Shown here in pieces: positions 10,697 through 19,985 of a stretch of DNA of 64,000 nucleotides. The notes under the pieces were generated by a model that saw only the letters and a program-made list of their open reading frames with translations, had not been told where the DNA came from and did no database searches. Where the stretch lies: assembly GCA_017522255.1 (NCBI GenBank), contig JAFWZP010000120.1, positions 1 through 64,000 on the forward strand. Reading direction: 5' to 3'. A program made the translations under genes and the position numbers. Positions within the stretch are counted from its first letter, which is position 1, and each line of letters begins with the position of its first letter. This DNA is from Bacteroidales bacterium. GTDB lineage: Bacteria; Bacteroidota; Bacteroidia; Bacteroidales; P3.

Positions 10697-10805
10697 GTTG
10701 ACACAAAAGTCAACGAAATGATTTAAGGCAACTTCTAAAAATTCCACGTTCCAAGCCACCCTCTTATCCCTCCTAAAGGAGGTAAAATAGTTACTCACCG
10801 GGTGG
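10697..10805. repeat. Nested inverted repeats in the 10.7-10.86 kb intergenic region
   Basis: Between convergent genes. GTTGAC (10697-10702) pairs with GTCAAC (10709-10714). CCACCC (10756-10761) pairs with GGGTGG (10800-10805) and encloses CTCC-TAAA-GGAG. Either could end transcription, but there is no clear T-run. The 17-mer AAGGCAACTTCTAAAAA (about 10725-10741) occurs again, on the minus strand, at the broken end of the BspA-like gene near 49580-49600. Confidence 0.5.
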
Positions 10806-10857
10806 TAAGGATTTTTGCGTGCTTTACGTTTTTTGTCGAAATCTTTCTATTTCCTTT

Positions 10858-11502
10858 TCAATCGCATACTCGATTTGTGGGACCATTTATTGAATAATCA
10901 ATTACTTTGTCTTTGGTTAGGTTAATAGCCATTTTCCAATAGCAGTCGCCACCGTCTAGTACTTTGCAAAATACTCGAGAAAACAGCCAATCGTATTTTT
11001 CGCAACTGCAGTTTATCAGTACGCATTCGTCGCCATCCTTATTGTAGAAAAACAGATATTGGCGACCATAATCTTTGAACCTTTTTCTGACATCTTTGAA
11101 TAGCCAATGCTTCTCTTCGTTTGAGATAAGTTTAGCCAAAGTAGTTTCAGCTCGCTGTACATCACTGATGGTTACACGAGGTTTAAACTGTGCAAAACTG
11201 TTGTGAGGTTCTTTTATTTTCTTTGATCCTATTGGCACAAGCACATATCCTATCATTGTTGTGTCGGACACACAGCGGTGAAAGAGGCAAAGAGTGTCTA
11301 TCGGTATTAAACCATCATAGTAATAGGAAATGCTGTCAAAATAGTCTTTCGCCGGTGGCAACTGTGGTATTTTTCCTTCCTCCATAGCAGTTATCTGTAG
11401 TGGCTCTACTATTTTTATAGTCCAAGATTCAATATCTTGGGCCAACACAGCACCAATTCCTATAGCACAAAGTGTTGTACATATCAGTACTCTCTTATTC
11501 AT
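10858..11502 (-). CDS. Secreted protein of unknown function (paralogue of next gene)
   Basis: A 214-residue protein with a signal peptide (MNKRVLICTTLCAIGIGAVLAQ). No family recognised. It shares with the neighbouring 11512-12171 product the leader LICTTLC.IGI..VLAQ, the segment RQYLFF....GD.CV.(I/V)NC, and the end (I)NLTK..(I).YS(I/V)NGP, so the two arose by duplication. Four cysteines (CVLINCSCEK and others) may form disulfides outside the cytoplasm. Last gene of a three-gene minus-strand unit, 9 bp after its paralogue. Complete; no frame damage seen. Confidence 0.75.
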   Translation of the reverse strand: MNKRVLICTTLCAIGIGAVLAQDIESWTIKIVEPLQITAMEEGKIPQLPPAKDYFDSISYYYDGLIPIDTLCLFHRCVSDTTMIGYVLVPIGSKKIKEPHNSFAQFKPRVTISDVQRAETTLAKLISNEEKHWLFKDVRKRFKDYGRQYLFFYNKDGDECVLINCSCEKYDWLFSRVFCKVLDGGDCYWKMAINLTKDKVIDYSINGPTNRVCD

Positions 11503-11511
11503 ATTTTTATA

Positions 11512-12171
11512 TTATTTACGTTTTCTTTTTTTATTATATCCTTTTACATAGTGTATTCTTGGACCATTTACACTGTATTCAATTATTTCTTTTTTTGTTA
11601 GGTTTATGGTAGCGTGCCAACGACTGTCGTCGCCGTCATACCATACTATAAATGAGCGGTCGGGTGTGTCTGCTATCAGATTTTCAGGGCTCGTGCAATT
11701 GACAAAAACACAAGTATCGCCTTTCTGAGATATGAAGAATAGGTATTGCCTTTTAAATTGGTAAAACCATGGAGCGGTAAATACTCTAGGAAATTCTTTT
11801 TGCGAGTAGGCTAACTCTTCGAAAACATAGGCAAGTACATCTTCTGCTTGTTGAACCAAAGCCAAACTCGTATCGGTTAGCATAGTGCCGTTGTATTCGG
11901 CTGACATTCTGACGATTTGTACTGAATCGCTAGGAATCATTACCCAACCAATGGTATTGTCTGAACTATAGCACTCAAAGAAACGGATATATTTTGATAC
12001 CTTTGGTTTTAATATTTTGAAGCCAAATATAGAATCGTCGCATACAGTCATAGTATCTTTTAGTACTTCCGATATTCTTGTTAAGTTATGAGCTTGCAGG
12101 TTCTTTTGTGCCAATACTGTTTTTATTCCTATAACACAAAGTGTTGTACATATCAGTAATATTTTCTTCAT
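11512..12171 (-). CDS. Secreted protein of unknown function (paralogue of preceding entry)
   Basis: A 219-residue exported protein (signal peptide MKKILLICTTLCVIGIKTVLAQ). It shares conserved blocks RQYLFFISQKGDTCVFVNC and INLTKKEIIEYSVNGPR with the product of 10858-11502. The C-terminus is strongly basic (YNKKRKRK). Its start overlaps the stop of the lipoprotein gene by 4 bp, so translation is probably coupled. No known domain recognised; a periplasmic or surface location is inferred from the signal peptide only. Confidence 0.75.
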   Translation of the reverse strand: MKKILLICTTLCVIGIKTVLAQKNLQAHNLTRISEVLKDTMTVCDDSIFGFKILKPKVSKYIRFFECYSSDNTIGWVMIPSDSVQIVRMSAEYNGTMLTDTSLALVQQAEDVLAYVFEELAYSQKEFPRVFTAPWFYQFKRQYLFFISQKGDTCVFVNCTSPENLIADTPDRSFIVWYDGDDSRWHATINLTKKEIIEYSVNGPRIHYVKGYNKKRKRK

Positions 12172-12662
12172 GGCTGTGTTTCCAATCTGTTTTTAATCTG
12201 CTCTTCGGTAATGGTGTAGGTGTGGCAGGTGCTATATGAGTTGTCTTGAGGTTCGGTATAGGAGTATTGGGATTGTTTTGCCTTGAAGTTGTAGGGGCTG
12301 TCGTTTGAAAGTGAGTCGTGGGCGTAATAAGTAATACGATGTGTGCTGTCTATCACAAAAGTTATGCTGTCACCGTATAGTTGGTAAACTATTCGCCATT
12401 CCGATTCCTCTTTCCCACTACAACCTATACCACCATCGGTAAACACAAGTGTCTTTTTCTTGTTTGGAACGGGATAAGTGCCATCGTGTCCACGTTCATA
12501 TTCGCTTGGATAGTACCTATAATTGCCCGAATATTCAAATAATATATCGTACCCGCTTTGGTTGTCGAAATACAATTCGTCAAAATACCCAGGGTCGCAC
12601 GAACTAAATAGCATTGCTGCACAAACAAGTGCTAATGTTCGTTTTAAATTTTTATGTTTCAT
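12168..12662 (-). CDS. Small lipoprotein of unknown function
   Basis: 164 residues with a lipoprotein signal: hydrophobic stretch then lipobox LFSSC, lipidated Cys22. The rest is rich in tyrosine, serine and acidic residues (DNQSGYDILFEYSGNYRYYP), resembling small Bacteroidales surface lipoproteins, but no family is recognised. First gene of the unit containing the two related secreted proteins, overlapping the next gene by 4 bp. The three probably act together at the envelope; that is inferred from gene order only. Confidence 0.75.
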   Translation of the reverse strand: MKHKNLKRTLALVCAAMLFSSCDPGYFDELYFDNQSGYDILFEYSGNYRYYPSEYERGHDGTYPVPNKKKTLVFTDGGIGCSGKEESEWRIVYQLYGDSITFVIDSTHRITYYAHDSLSNDSPYNFKAKQSQYSYTEPQDNSYSTCHTYTITEEQIKNRLETQP

Positions 12663-12915
12663 TGTTCTGTATTATTTTTTTGCTATTAACGTAGCATAAA
12701 TGAAAATATTGCTTTTGGCACGTTGATGTATATGAAAGATAATGTTTTTATGGGAAAGATTTTCTATTTAACTAAGATGTTAAATCTTCAATATATTAAC
12801 AACCCCTATTTTAACGTGCCGAAAAGGATTTTTTTGTATCAAAGTGCGTTTATCGCAGTATAGGAGAGTTGTTGTGATAATTACTTGATAATCAATAGTA
12901 GTTATTTTCTTTTCG

Positions 12916-13047
12916 GAGCGAAATATATTGCTTTTGCGAGTACACCCTGGTTTCATCGCGATGAAACCAGGGTGTACTCGTGATGAAACCCGGGTTTCAT
13001 CGCGAGCCAACTATACCATCCAGGCGATGGAAGTGCAACGGTTAGGC
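12916..13047. repeat. 22-bp phased palindrome array with a 44-bp perfect palindrome
   Basis: Units start at 12916, 12938, 12960, 12982, 13004 and 13026, all 22 bp apart. Each begins GA(G/T) and most end with the linker GC. Positions 12937-12980 form a perfect 44-bp palindrome centred between 12958 and 12959. Positions 12982-13001 are a second perfect 20-bp palindrome (GATGAAACCCGGGTTTCATC). The halves are exchanged between units: GAGTACACCC plus TGGTTTCATC, then their reverse complements in swapped order. It lies in the 726-bp gap between the lipoprotein gene and the PagL-like gene. Outside the array, 12663-12915 shows no feature. Confidence 0.85.
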
Positions 13048-13323
13048 GATAAAAACATGCAATTTTGGGCTTCTATGTGTGTCGTAGACAGAAGCGAATT
13101 AACATTTGTAGATTTTGTTTAACATTTGACAACCCTTCTAACTACCCAAAAAACGGATGGCAAACAGATAAAATATGGCGACGTTTTAAATAAAATGTGT
13201 TATATCAACGATGGTGATACAATATTTATGGACAATTGTTGTTTTTTGCAACGTGTGGAAAACAAACTGCCGTGTGTGATTGTATATTTAGCCGGAGAGT
13301 GGCAGTGGTTGTCTTCCCGATAA
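13048..13323 (+). pseudogene. Possible degraded coding fragment with an in-frame stop
   Basis: One reading frame continues from about 13048 (DKNMQFWASMCVVDRSELTF) to the stop at 13321-13323, broken only by TAA at 13120-13122. After that stop the frame reads TTLLTTQKTDGKQIKYGDVL and ends LPCVIVYLAGEWQWLSSR. The composition looks protein-like, but there is no good start codon or recognised family, and it abuts the palindrome array. It could be the tail of a lost gene or chance. Confidence 0.3.
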
Positions 13324-13388
13324 AACAATTGAATGATATTATGAATTGTATTTTACAAACAAAATAACCAAAGAGTCGAAATCATAAG

Positions 13389-14486
13389 ATGAATAGTATG
13401 AATTATCTGTTGCGAAATTGTAGAAGAGCGTTTTTTGTGTTTGCACTTAGCCTTTTTGTGGTGAATGGTGTTGTGTGTCAAAATATTTTTGTTGGTGGCG
13501 ATATGCGCTATGGCCATATATTGTGCAACGACGATCAATCGCGTGCCCACATAAACTCTTCTACCTATGGCTTTTCGTTTTATATAGGTAACAATTTTGC
13601 TGAAAACGAGTATTGGCATAGCTATTGGAATTTTCCTTCGTTTGGATTGGAACTTTCTTACGATTATATTGATAATGCTGTTACCGGCAATAAATTAGGT
13701 GCATTGTTTTTTATACGTCCATCGTTTTACAAAACCGAACGCTTATCGCTTAATGCTTATTTGGGTTTGGGATTGTCGTATTTTTCCAAGGTATATCACA
13801 AAACCGACAATCCACATAATACTTACATCGGTTCTCATACCAATGCTTTGATAAACTTGGGAGTGCAGTCTAATTATTTTGTTTCGGAACGTTTGGCACT
13901 TACTGCAGCCGTTAAGTTTAGTCATTCGTCGAATGGGCAAATGTTTCGTCCCAATTTTGGTTTAAATTTTGCTCAGTTCGAGTTTGGGTGCGAATACTAT
14001 TTTGATAGATACAAATATACTGTGCCTATTGTGGAAAAAGATAAAGTCAAGGACAATTCTGTCAATATTTCTTTTTCGCCGGGCATCACAGAGTCGAAGC
14101 ATACAGGAGAGCGTTATTTTGCGTCATCGCTTTCTATAGCTTATTCACGTAGATTTCATCCTTGTTTTGCCTATGGTATAGGCTACGATTTTATGTATAA
14201 TGGAACAATAGCTGCCACTCCTTGGTATACCGATGCTTCGGAGTCGGATTGTTTTTCGCAAGGCATTGTAGCCAACTTTGAATGCCTATGGGGTAGGGTG
14301 GCTTTGCGTGTAGGATTGGGTGGATATGTGATTAATGGCGAGCATCAAAAGTTGCCATACTACGAGCGTGCCGGACTCTTCTACTATTTGGATCGTGATA
14401 TGAGTCAATATATAGGAATTTCGATAAAAGCACATGCTGCCAATGCCGAATTTATAGAGTGGACATACGGCATCAGCTTGGGTTAG
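13389..14486 (+). CDS. Acyloxyacyl hydrolase / lipid A 3-O-deacylase, PagL family
   Basis: Outer-membrane beta-barrel enzyme predicted to remove an ester-linked acyl chain from lipid A, altering endotoxin structure. A signal sequence covers about residues 1-31 (ending VVCQN). Alternating beta strands fill residues 40-220. The PagL-type catalytic pair is visible in KFSHSSNGQMFRPNFGLNF: His179 and Ser181 (H-x-S), with downstream strand E(F)GCEYYF typical of the family. At 365 residues it is longer than enterobacterial PagL because of a C-terminal ~150-residue region that looks like additional barrel strands, as in Bacteroidetes members. Family assignment is good; substrate specificity is inferred. 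ATG 13398 is an alternative start. Confidence 0.8.
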   Translation: MNSMNYLLRNCRRAFFVFALSLFVVNGVVCQNIFVGGDMRYGHILCNDDQSRAHINSSTYGFSFYIGNNFAENEYWHSYWNFPSFGLELSYDYIDNAVTGNKLGALFFIRPSFYKTERLSLNAYLGLGLSYFSKVYHKTDNPHNTYIGSHTNALINLGVQSNYFVSERLALTAAVKFSHSSNGQMFRPNFGLNFAQFEFGCEYYFDRYKYTVPIVEKDKVKDNSVNISFSPGITESKHTGERYFASSLSIAYSRRFHPCFAYGIGYDFMYNGTIAATPWYTDASESDCFSQGIVANFECLWGRVALRVGLGGYVINGEHQKLPYYERAGLFYYLDRDMSQYIGISIKAHAANAEFIEWTYGISLG

Positions 14487-14654
14487 TTTCATAATTTTCA
14501 ATTGTTGACTTTTTGCTTTTAGCATCGGTCTATTTTCAAAAACTACCGACTTTTCTTTACAAAAAAACAGAACGTATAGACTGTATTAGTGTGTAAGATG
14601 GACGTTATAGATGCATTCGCTAAAAAAATATTTTACATTACAAAATAAAATTCG

Positions 14655-14662
14655 TATCTTTG
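14655..14662 (+). promoter_or_regulatory. -7 box of the secA promoter
   Basis: TATCTTTG matches TAnnTTTG. A T-rich TTTTAC stretch about 20 bp upstream (14631-14636) could serve as the -33 element. The leader before the secA ATG at 14741 would be about 70 bases, A+T-rich. Confidence 0.55.
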
Positions 14663-14740
14663 TACGTTTTTATATGCAAATCTCATAGCATTAAAACAAG
14701 TATAACTAACAATAAATTAATAAGATAATAATATAGATAG

Positions 14741-17700
14741 ATGGCTAATTTTTTGTCGAAAATATTTGGGAATAAGTCTCAACGCGATTTAAAAGAGGTA
14801 ATGCCCTTCGTTAACGAGGCAAAAGTTGTGTACGAGACAATAAAAACCTTGTCGAACGACGACCTTAGAGGTAAAACAATAGAATTTAGAGCCGAGATAC
14901 GCAGTGCTATAGAAAAAGAGGAAGCAGAATTGCAAGAATTGCGTAGCCGTATAGAAAATGAATACGACATGCCTGTAGAAGAAAAAGAAAATATCTACAA
15001 GCGTATCGAAATATTGGAAAAAACATCATACGATAAAACTCAAGCAGTACTTAACAAGATACTTCCTGAGGCTTTTGCAGTGGTGAAAGAAACGGCACGT
15101 CGTTTTGCCGAGAACGACGAAGTGGAGGTTACGGCTACCGACCACGACCGCAATCTGTCGGCTGTACGTGATAGTGTAACCATACGTGGAGATAAGGCTT
15201 ACTACAAAAATACATGGTCGGCAGGTGGCAATACCATTAAATGGGATATGGTGCATTATGATGTGCAGCTTATAGGTGGTATAGTGTTGCACAATGGTAA
15301 GATAGCCGAAATGGCTACAGGTGAAGGTAAAACTCTTGTGGGCACATTGCCGGTATACCTCAACGCTTTGCCGGGAAAAGGTGTGCACGTGGTAACAGTG
15401 AACGACTATTTGGCAAAACGTGACTCTGAATGGATGGGAATGCTGTTTGAGTTCCATGGATTGAAAGTCGATTGTATAGACAAATACGAACCACATTCCG
15501 AAGGTCGTAAAAATGCTTACTTGGCTGATATTACATACGGTACTAACAATGAGTTTGGTTTCGATTATTTGCGTGACAATATGTCGCGCAACCCCGATGA
15601 ACTTGTGCAACGTCCGCACAACTATGCTATAGTGGACGAGGTTGACTCGGTGCTTATCGATGATGCTCGTACACCGCTTATTATTTCGGGTCCTACTCCA
15701 AAAGGTGATGTGCAAGAGTTTGATCGTTTTAAACCTATAATAGAAAAAATATATAATGCTCAACGTATGTTGGTAACTCAGATATTGGCCGAAGCCAAAA
15801 CTCTTCTTACGTCGGGTAAGCCCGAAGACGAAAAAAGAGGAGGTGAGTTATTACTTAGAGCTCATCGAGGATTGCCAAAAAACAAAGCTTTAATTAAATT
15901 TTTGAGCGAACAAGGTATGAAGGCAATCCTGATGAAGACAGAAAACTTCTACATGCAAGAGCAAAACAAGAATATGCATATCATCGACGACGAACTTTAT
16001 TTTGTTATCGATGAAAAGCAACATACCATTGATTTGACCGACAAGGGTATCAACTTCTTAAGTTCGCTTGGCGAAAATCCGAAGTTTTATCAATTGCCCG
16101 ATGTAGGTTCGCAGATTGCCGAATTGGAAAAAGAAAATCTTTCGCAAGAAGAAAAGTTGCAACGCAAAGATGAGATATTAAAAGATTTTTCGATACAATC
16201 AGATCGTGTACATACTGTAAACCAATTGCTAAAGGCATATACGTTGTTTGAAAAAGACGTTGAATACGTTGTTATGGACAACAAAGTGAAGATAGTGGAC
16301 GAACAAACCGGTCGTATAATGGAAGGTCGTCGTTATTCTGACGGACTTCACCAAGCTATCGAAGCCAAAGAAGCCGTAAAAGTTGAAGCAGCTACTCAAA
16401 CATACGCTACCATTACTTTGCAAAACTACTTCCGTATGTATAAAAAGTTGGCCGGTATGACAGGTACTGCCGAAACCGAAGCCGGCGAATTTTGGAATAT
16501 ATATAAATTAGACGTAGTGGTTATTCCGACCAACCGTCCTGTAGTGCGTAAGGATTTGGAAGATATGGTATACAAAACCAAACGCGAAAAATATCAGGCT
16601 ATTATCAACGAGATAGAACGTTTGCGTTCCGAAGGTCGTCCGGTATTAGTGGGTACAACCTCGGTTGAGGTGTCGGAGTTGCTAAGCAAGATGCTTACCA
16701 TGCGTAAGATAAAACACAACGTGCTTAATGCAAAATTGCACAAAAAAGAAGCTGATATTGTGGCCGAAGCCGGATATTCAGGCACTGTTACCATTGCTAC
16801 CAATATGGCAGGTCGTGGTACCGATATCAAGCTCAAAGAAGGTGTAAAAGAAGCCGGTGGTTTAGCTATTATAGGTACCGAACGCCACGAGTCTCGTCGT
16901 GTCGACCGCCAGTTGCGTGGTCGTGCAGGTCGTCAAGGCGATCCGGGTAGTTCCTTGTTCTTTATATCGCTCGAAGATAATCTTATGCGTTTGTTTGGCT
17001 CCGAACGTATCGCCAAGGTGATGGACCGCATGGGATTGCAAGAAGGAGAAGTGATACAACACTCTATGATTACAAAATCTATAGAACGTGCTCAAAAGAA
17101 AGTAGAAGAAAACAACTTTGGTATTCGTAAACGTTTGCTTGAATACGACGACGTGATGAACAACCAACGTACCGTTATCTACAACAAGCGTCGCAATGCT
17201 TTGTACGGCGACCGCCTATCGATAGATATTTCCAATATGTTTTACGATACTTGTGAGGGTATATACGAACAAGCATACGCTGAAAAGGATTACGAATATT
17301 TTAATATGGAAATATTGCGTGTGTTTGGTATGGAAATGCCGTTCACCGAAAAAGAATTGTTTGATGGACGTAAAAATGGTATAGTGGATAAAATATACGA
17401 AATAGTATATAATTCCTACAAAGAACGCATGGCACGTTTGGCCGAAATGGCATTCCCATTTATCAAAAACATATACGAAAACACTCGCTATGAAAATGTG
17501 GCCTTCCCTATTACCGATGGAAAAAAGACCATGAACATAGTTACTCCCGTAAAAAAATCGTACGAAAACAAAGGTCGCGAAATAGGTCTTTCTATCGAAA
17601 AGAATATCACCCTTGCTATTATAGATAACGAATGGAAAGAACATTTGCGTGAATTGGACGACCTTAAACAGTCTGTACAAAATGCCACTTACGAACAAAA

Positions 17701-18031
17701 AGACCCATTGTTGATTTACAAATTCGAATCGTTCAACTTGTTTGAAAAGATGCTTTTGACCATCAATCGCGAAATATCGTCGTTCTTGAGCCGTGCGTCG
17801 TTGCCGGTAAACCAAGACGAGAATGTGCGTGAGGCCAAGATGCCTACCAGCGACAACCGCAATCTTAAAACTTCGCGCGAAGAACGTGTGTCGGCACAAC
17901 GTACCGGAGAACGCGAAAAGCCACAACCCATACACGTAGAAAAGAAAGTGGGACGAAACGACCCATGTCCTTGCGGTAGCGGTAAGAAATACAAAAACTG
18001 TCACGGAAAATTAGATAATCAATCAGAATAA
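14741..18031 (+). CDS. secA: Protein translocase subunit SecA
   Basis: ATPase motor that drives preproteins through SecYEG. Walker A-type MATGEGKT is at residues 191-198, Walker B VDEVDS at 298-303, followed by [12 protein letters not shown]. The helicase-like NBD2 contains [11 protein letters not shown] and [22 protein letters not shown]. The C-terminal zinc-binding tail [14 protein letters not shown] has Cys1076, 1078, 1087 and His1088. At 1096 residues it has the length usual for Bacteroidetes SecA, which carry insertions relative to E. coli. An N-terminal coiled region (about 45-90, [30 protein letters not shown] in pieces) is one such insertion. The C69 peptidase gene follows after 23 bp. 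Confidence 0.98.
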   Translation: MANFLSKIFGNKSQRDLKEVMPFVNEAKVVYETIKTLSNDDLRGKTIEFRAEIRSAIEKEEAELQELRSRIENEYDMPVEEKENIYKRIEILEKTSYDKTQAVLNKILPEAFAVVKETARRFAENDEVEVTATDHDRNLSAVRDSVTIRGDKAYYKNTWSAGGNTIKWDMVHYDVQLIGGIVLHNGKIAEMATGEGKTLVGTLPVYLNALPGKGVHVVTVNDYLAKRDSEWMGMLFEFHGLKVDCIDKYEPHSEGRKNAYLADITYGTNNEFGFDYLRDNMSRNPDELVQRPHNYAIVDEVDSVLIDDARTPLIISGPTPKGDVQEFDRFKPIIEKIYNAQRMLVTQILAEAKTLLTSGKPEDEKRGGELLLRAHRGLPKNKALIKFLSEQGMKAILMKTENFYMQEQNKNMHIIDDELYFVIDEKQHTIDLTDKGINFLSSLGENPKFYQLPDVGSQIAELEKENLSQEEKLQRKDEILKDFSIQSDRVHTVNQLLKAYTLFEKDVEYVVMDNKVKIVDEQTGRIMEGRRYSDGLHQAIEAKEAVKVEAATQTYATITLQNYFRMYKKLAGMTGTAETEAGEFWNIYKLDVVVIPTNRPVVRKDLEDMVYKTKREKYQAIINEIERLRSEGRPVLVGTTSVEVSELLSKMLTMRKIKHNVLNAKLHKKEADIVAEAGYSGTVTIATNMAGRGTDIKLKEGVKEAGGLAIIGTERHESRRVDRQLRGRAGRQGDPGSSLFFISLEDNLMRLFGSERIAKVMDRMGLQEGEVIQHSMITKSIERAQKKVEENNFGIRKRLLEYDDVMNNQRTVIYNKRRNALYGDRLSIDISNMFYDTCEGIYEQAYAEKDYEYFNMEILRVFGMEMPFTEKELFDGRKNGIVDKIYEIVYNSYKERMARLAEMAFPFIKNIYENTRYENVAFPITDGKKTMNIVTPVKKSYENKGREIGLSIEKNITLAIIDNEWKEHLRELDDLKQSVQNATYEQKDPLLIYKFESFNLFEKMLLTINREISSFLSRASLPVNQDENVREAKMPTSDNRNLKTSREERVSAQRTGEREKPQPIHVEKKVGRNDPCPCGSGKKYKNCHGKLDNQSE

Positions 18032-18054
18032 TATATTTAAATAAAGATTATATC

Positions 18055-19821
18055 ATGAAAAAAATAAGCAAATCATTAGCAGTAGGACTGCTAACAGTTT
18101 CGATGGCTTTGGCAAGCACTGCCGAAGCGTGTACCAATTTTTTGGTAACAAAAGGTGCCAGCAAAGACGGCTCTACATTTATTACATACGCTGCTGATTC
18201 GCACACATTGTATGGCGAATTGTATTACCGCAAAGCTGCCACATTCCCAAAAGGAACAATGTTTACCGTTATCGATTGGGATTCGGGTCGCCCTCTTGGA
18301 CAGATAGAACAAGTGGAACACACCTACTCGGTAGTAGGAAACATGAACGAACACCAATTGGCTATAAGCGAAACCACTTACGGTGGCCGTCCTGAATTGG
18401 AAGGGCAAGGCGTTATAGACTATGGTAGCCTTATCTACATCACCCTTCAACGTGCCAAAAATGCACGCGAAGCCATAAAAGTGATGTCAGACCTTATAGA
18501 ACGCTACGGCTATGCCAGCTCGGGCGAATCGTTCTCTATTGCCGACCCCAACGAAGTGTGGGTTATGGACCTTATAGGAAAAGGTAAACCTGAATACGAT
18601 ACCATAAAAGGCAAAGCCAAGATTAAAAAGGCCTACAAAAACTGGAATCCCGGTGCTGTATGGGTAGCAATGCGTGTGCCTGATGGATACGTTTGCGGTC
18701 ATGCCAACCATGCTCGCATCACTGATTTCCCAATGGAAAAAGATTCCAAAAACAGTATAAGCAGCAAAAACTTGTCTCGCATTTATGAACCAAACGTTGA
18801 CGTAGTGTATGCCTACGATGTTATAGACTTTGCTAAACTAAAAGGTATCTACACCGAACGTGATGGCAAATTCAGCTTCTCCGATACTTACGCTCCACTT
18901 GATTTCAGCGCTGCCAGAGGTTGCGAAGCTCGCGTATATGCTTTCTTCAACAGAGTTAACTCCAATATGAAACAATACGAAAAATATGCTATGGGACACG
19001 ACTTTAGCACTCGTATGCCTCTATGGATTAAACCCGACAAAAAACTTAGCCTACAAGATGTGATGGCTATGATGCGCGACCATTATGAAGGTACTGCTAT
19101 GGATATGACTCAAGACTTGGGTGCAGGTCCTTACCAATGCCCTTACCGTTGGAGACCTATGGGTTGGACTGTTGACGGTGTCGACTATGTTCACGAACGT
19201 GCTACTTCTACCCAACAAACCGGTTTCTCCTTCGTGGCTCAATGTCGCTCATGGTTGCCAAACGTTATAGGTGGTATACTTTGGTTTGGTGTAGACGATA
19301 CATACAGCACTGTGTACACTCCTATGTATTGCGGTATAAACAGAATACCTTTGTGCTTCCGCGAAGGCAACGGCAGCATGGTGGAATATTCCGAAACTTC
19401 GGCTTTCTGGTTGTTCAACCGTGTAACCAACTTTGCTTACTCTCGCTACAACGATATGATAAAAGACATCATCAAAGTACAAAATCGTTTGGAAAGCGGA
19501 TTTATAAAAGATGTAGCAATGTTTGACAAAGAAGCCGTTAAGCAACTTAATGCTACAAAGGATACTGCTGCCATCATCGAAATGGCTACAAAATTCTCTA
19601 ACGACCAAGCCGAACGCATGTTTACCGAATGGAAGAAACTTGACAACTTCTTATTGATAAAATACATTGATGGTAACATTAAGAAAGAAAAAGATGGCAA
19701 ATTCCTCGAAAGCGAATATCGCGACGGACAATGTGTGTTCCCCGAACAACCTGCATATCCCGAATGGTGGTATCGTGCCATTATTAAAGATCATGGCGAA
19801 ACAATAAAAGTGGTGAAATAA
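18055..19821 (+). CDS. Secreted C69-family dipeptidase
   Basis: N-terminal-nucleophile hydrolase of the PepD/C69 type, predicted to cleave dipeptides outside the inner membrane. A signal peptide (MKKISKSLAVGLLTVSMALA...) ends at AEA, immediately before Cys26, which would become the N-terminal catalytic residue after cleavage (CTNFLVTKGASKDGS). Family segments include NMNEHQLAISETTYGG, IDYGSLIYITLQRAKNAREAI, SFSIADPNEVWVMDLIGKG and GHANHARI. 588 residues, full length. It starts 23 bp after secA and ends before a strong terminator at 19851, so it could be read from the secA promoter. Confidence 0.92.
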   Translation: MKKISKSLAVGLLTVSMALASTAEACTNFLVTKGASKDGSTFITYAADSHTLYGELYYRKAATFPKGTMFTVIDWDSGRPLGQIEQVEHTYSVVGNMNEHQLAISETTYGGRPELEGQGVIDYGSLIYITLQRAKNAREAIKVMSDLIERYGYASSGESFSIADPNEVWVMDLIGKGKPEYDTIKGKAKIKKAYKNWNPGAVWVAMRVPDGYVCGHANHARITDFPMEKDSKNSISSKNLSRIYEPNVDVVYAYDVIDFAKLKGIYTERDGKFSFSDTYAPLDFSAARGCEARVYAFFNRVNSNMKQYEKYAMGHDFSTRMPLWIKPDKKLSLQDVMAMMRDHYEGTAMDMTQDLGAGPYQCPYRWRPMGWTVDGVDYVHERATSTQQTGFSFVAQCRSWLPNVIGGILWFGVDDTYSTVYTPMYCGINRIPLCFREGNGSMVEYSETSAFWLFNRVTNFAYSRYNDMIKDIIKVQNRLESGFIKDVAMFDKEAVKQLNATKDTAAIIEMATKFSNDQAERMFTEWKKLDNFLLIKYIDGNIKKEKDGKFLESEYRDGQCVFPEQPAYPEWWYRAIIKDHGETIKVVK

Positions 19822-19850
19822 TACACATCTTACATAAATTCCATAAATGG

Positions 19851-19884
19851 GGGTAACGGCTCATCGAGCTGTTGCCCTTTTTTT
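19851..19884 (+). terminator. Rho-independent terminator after the C69 peptidase gene
   Basis: Stem GGGTAACGGCTC / GAGCTGTTGCCC with loop ATC and two G-U pairs, followed by a run of T. Located 30 bp after the stop codon. Confidence 0.85.
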
Positions 19885-19985
19885 AGGACGGTAGACAACC
19901 AATGGTTTAGTCAAATTGTAGTGAAACTGCTGAACTTCTCTCTCCATAATTTGTTTATCTGTAGTAAAACTTAAAAATAAGAACT

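Noticed and set aside
15026-15763. Long antisense open frame inside secA (245 codons, minus strand)
   Set aside because: Composition (Tyr/His/Phe/Ser-rich) is that of an antisense shadow of a gene with strong codon bias; no start context, no domain. The same holds for 17216-18004, 4563-5345, 39003-39839 and 55722-56330.
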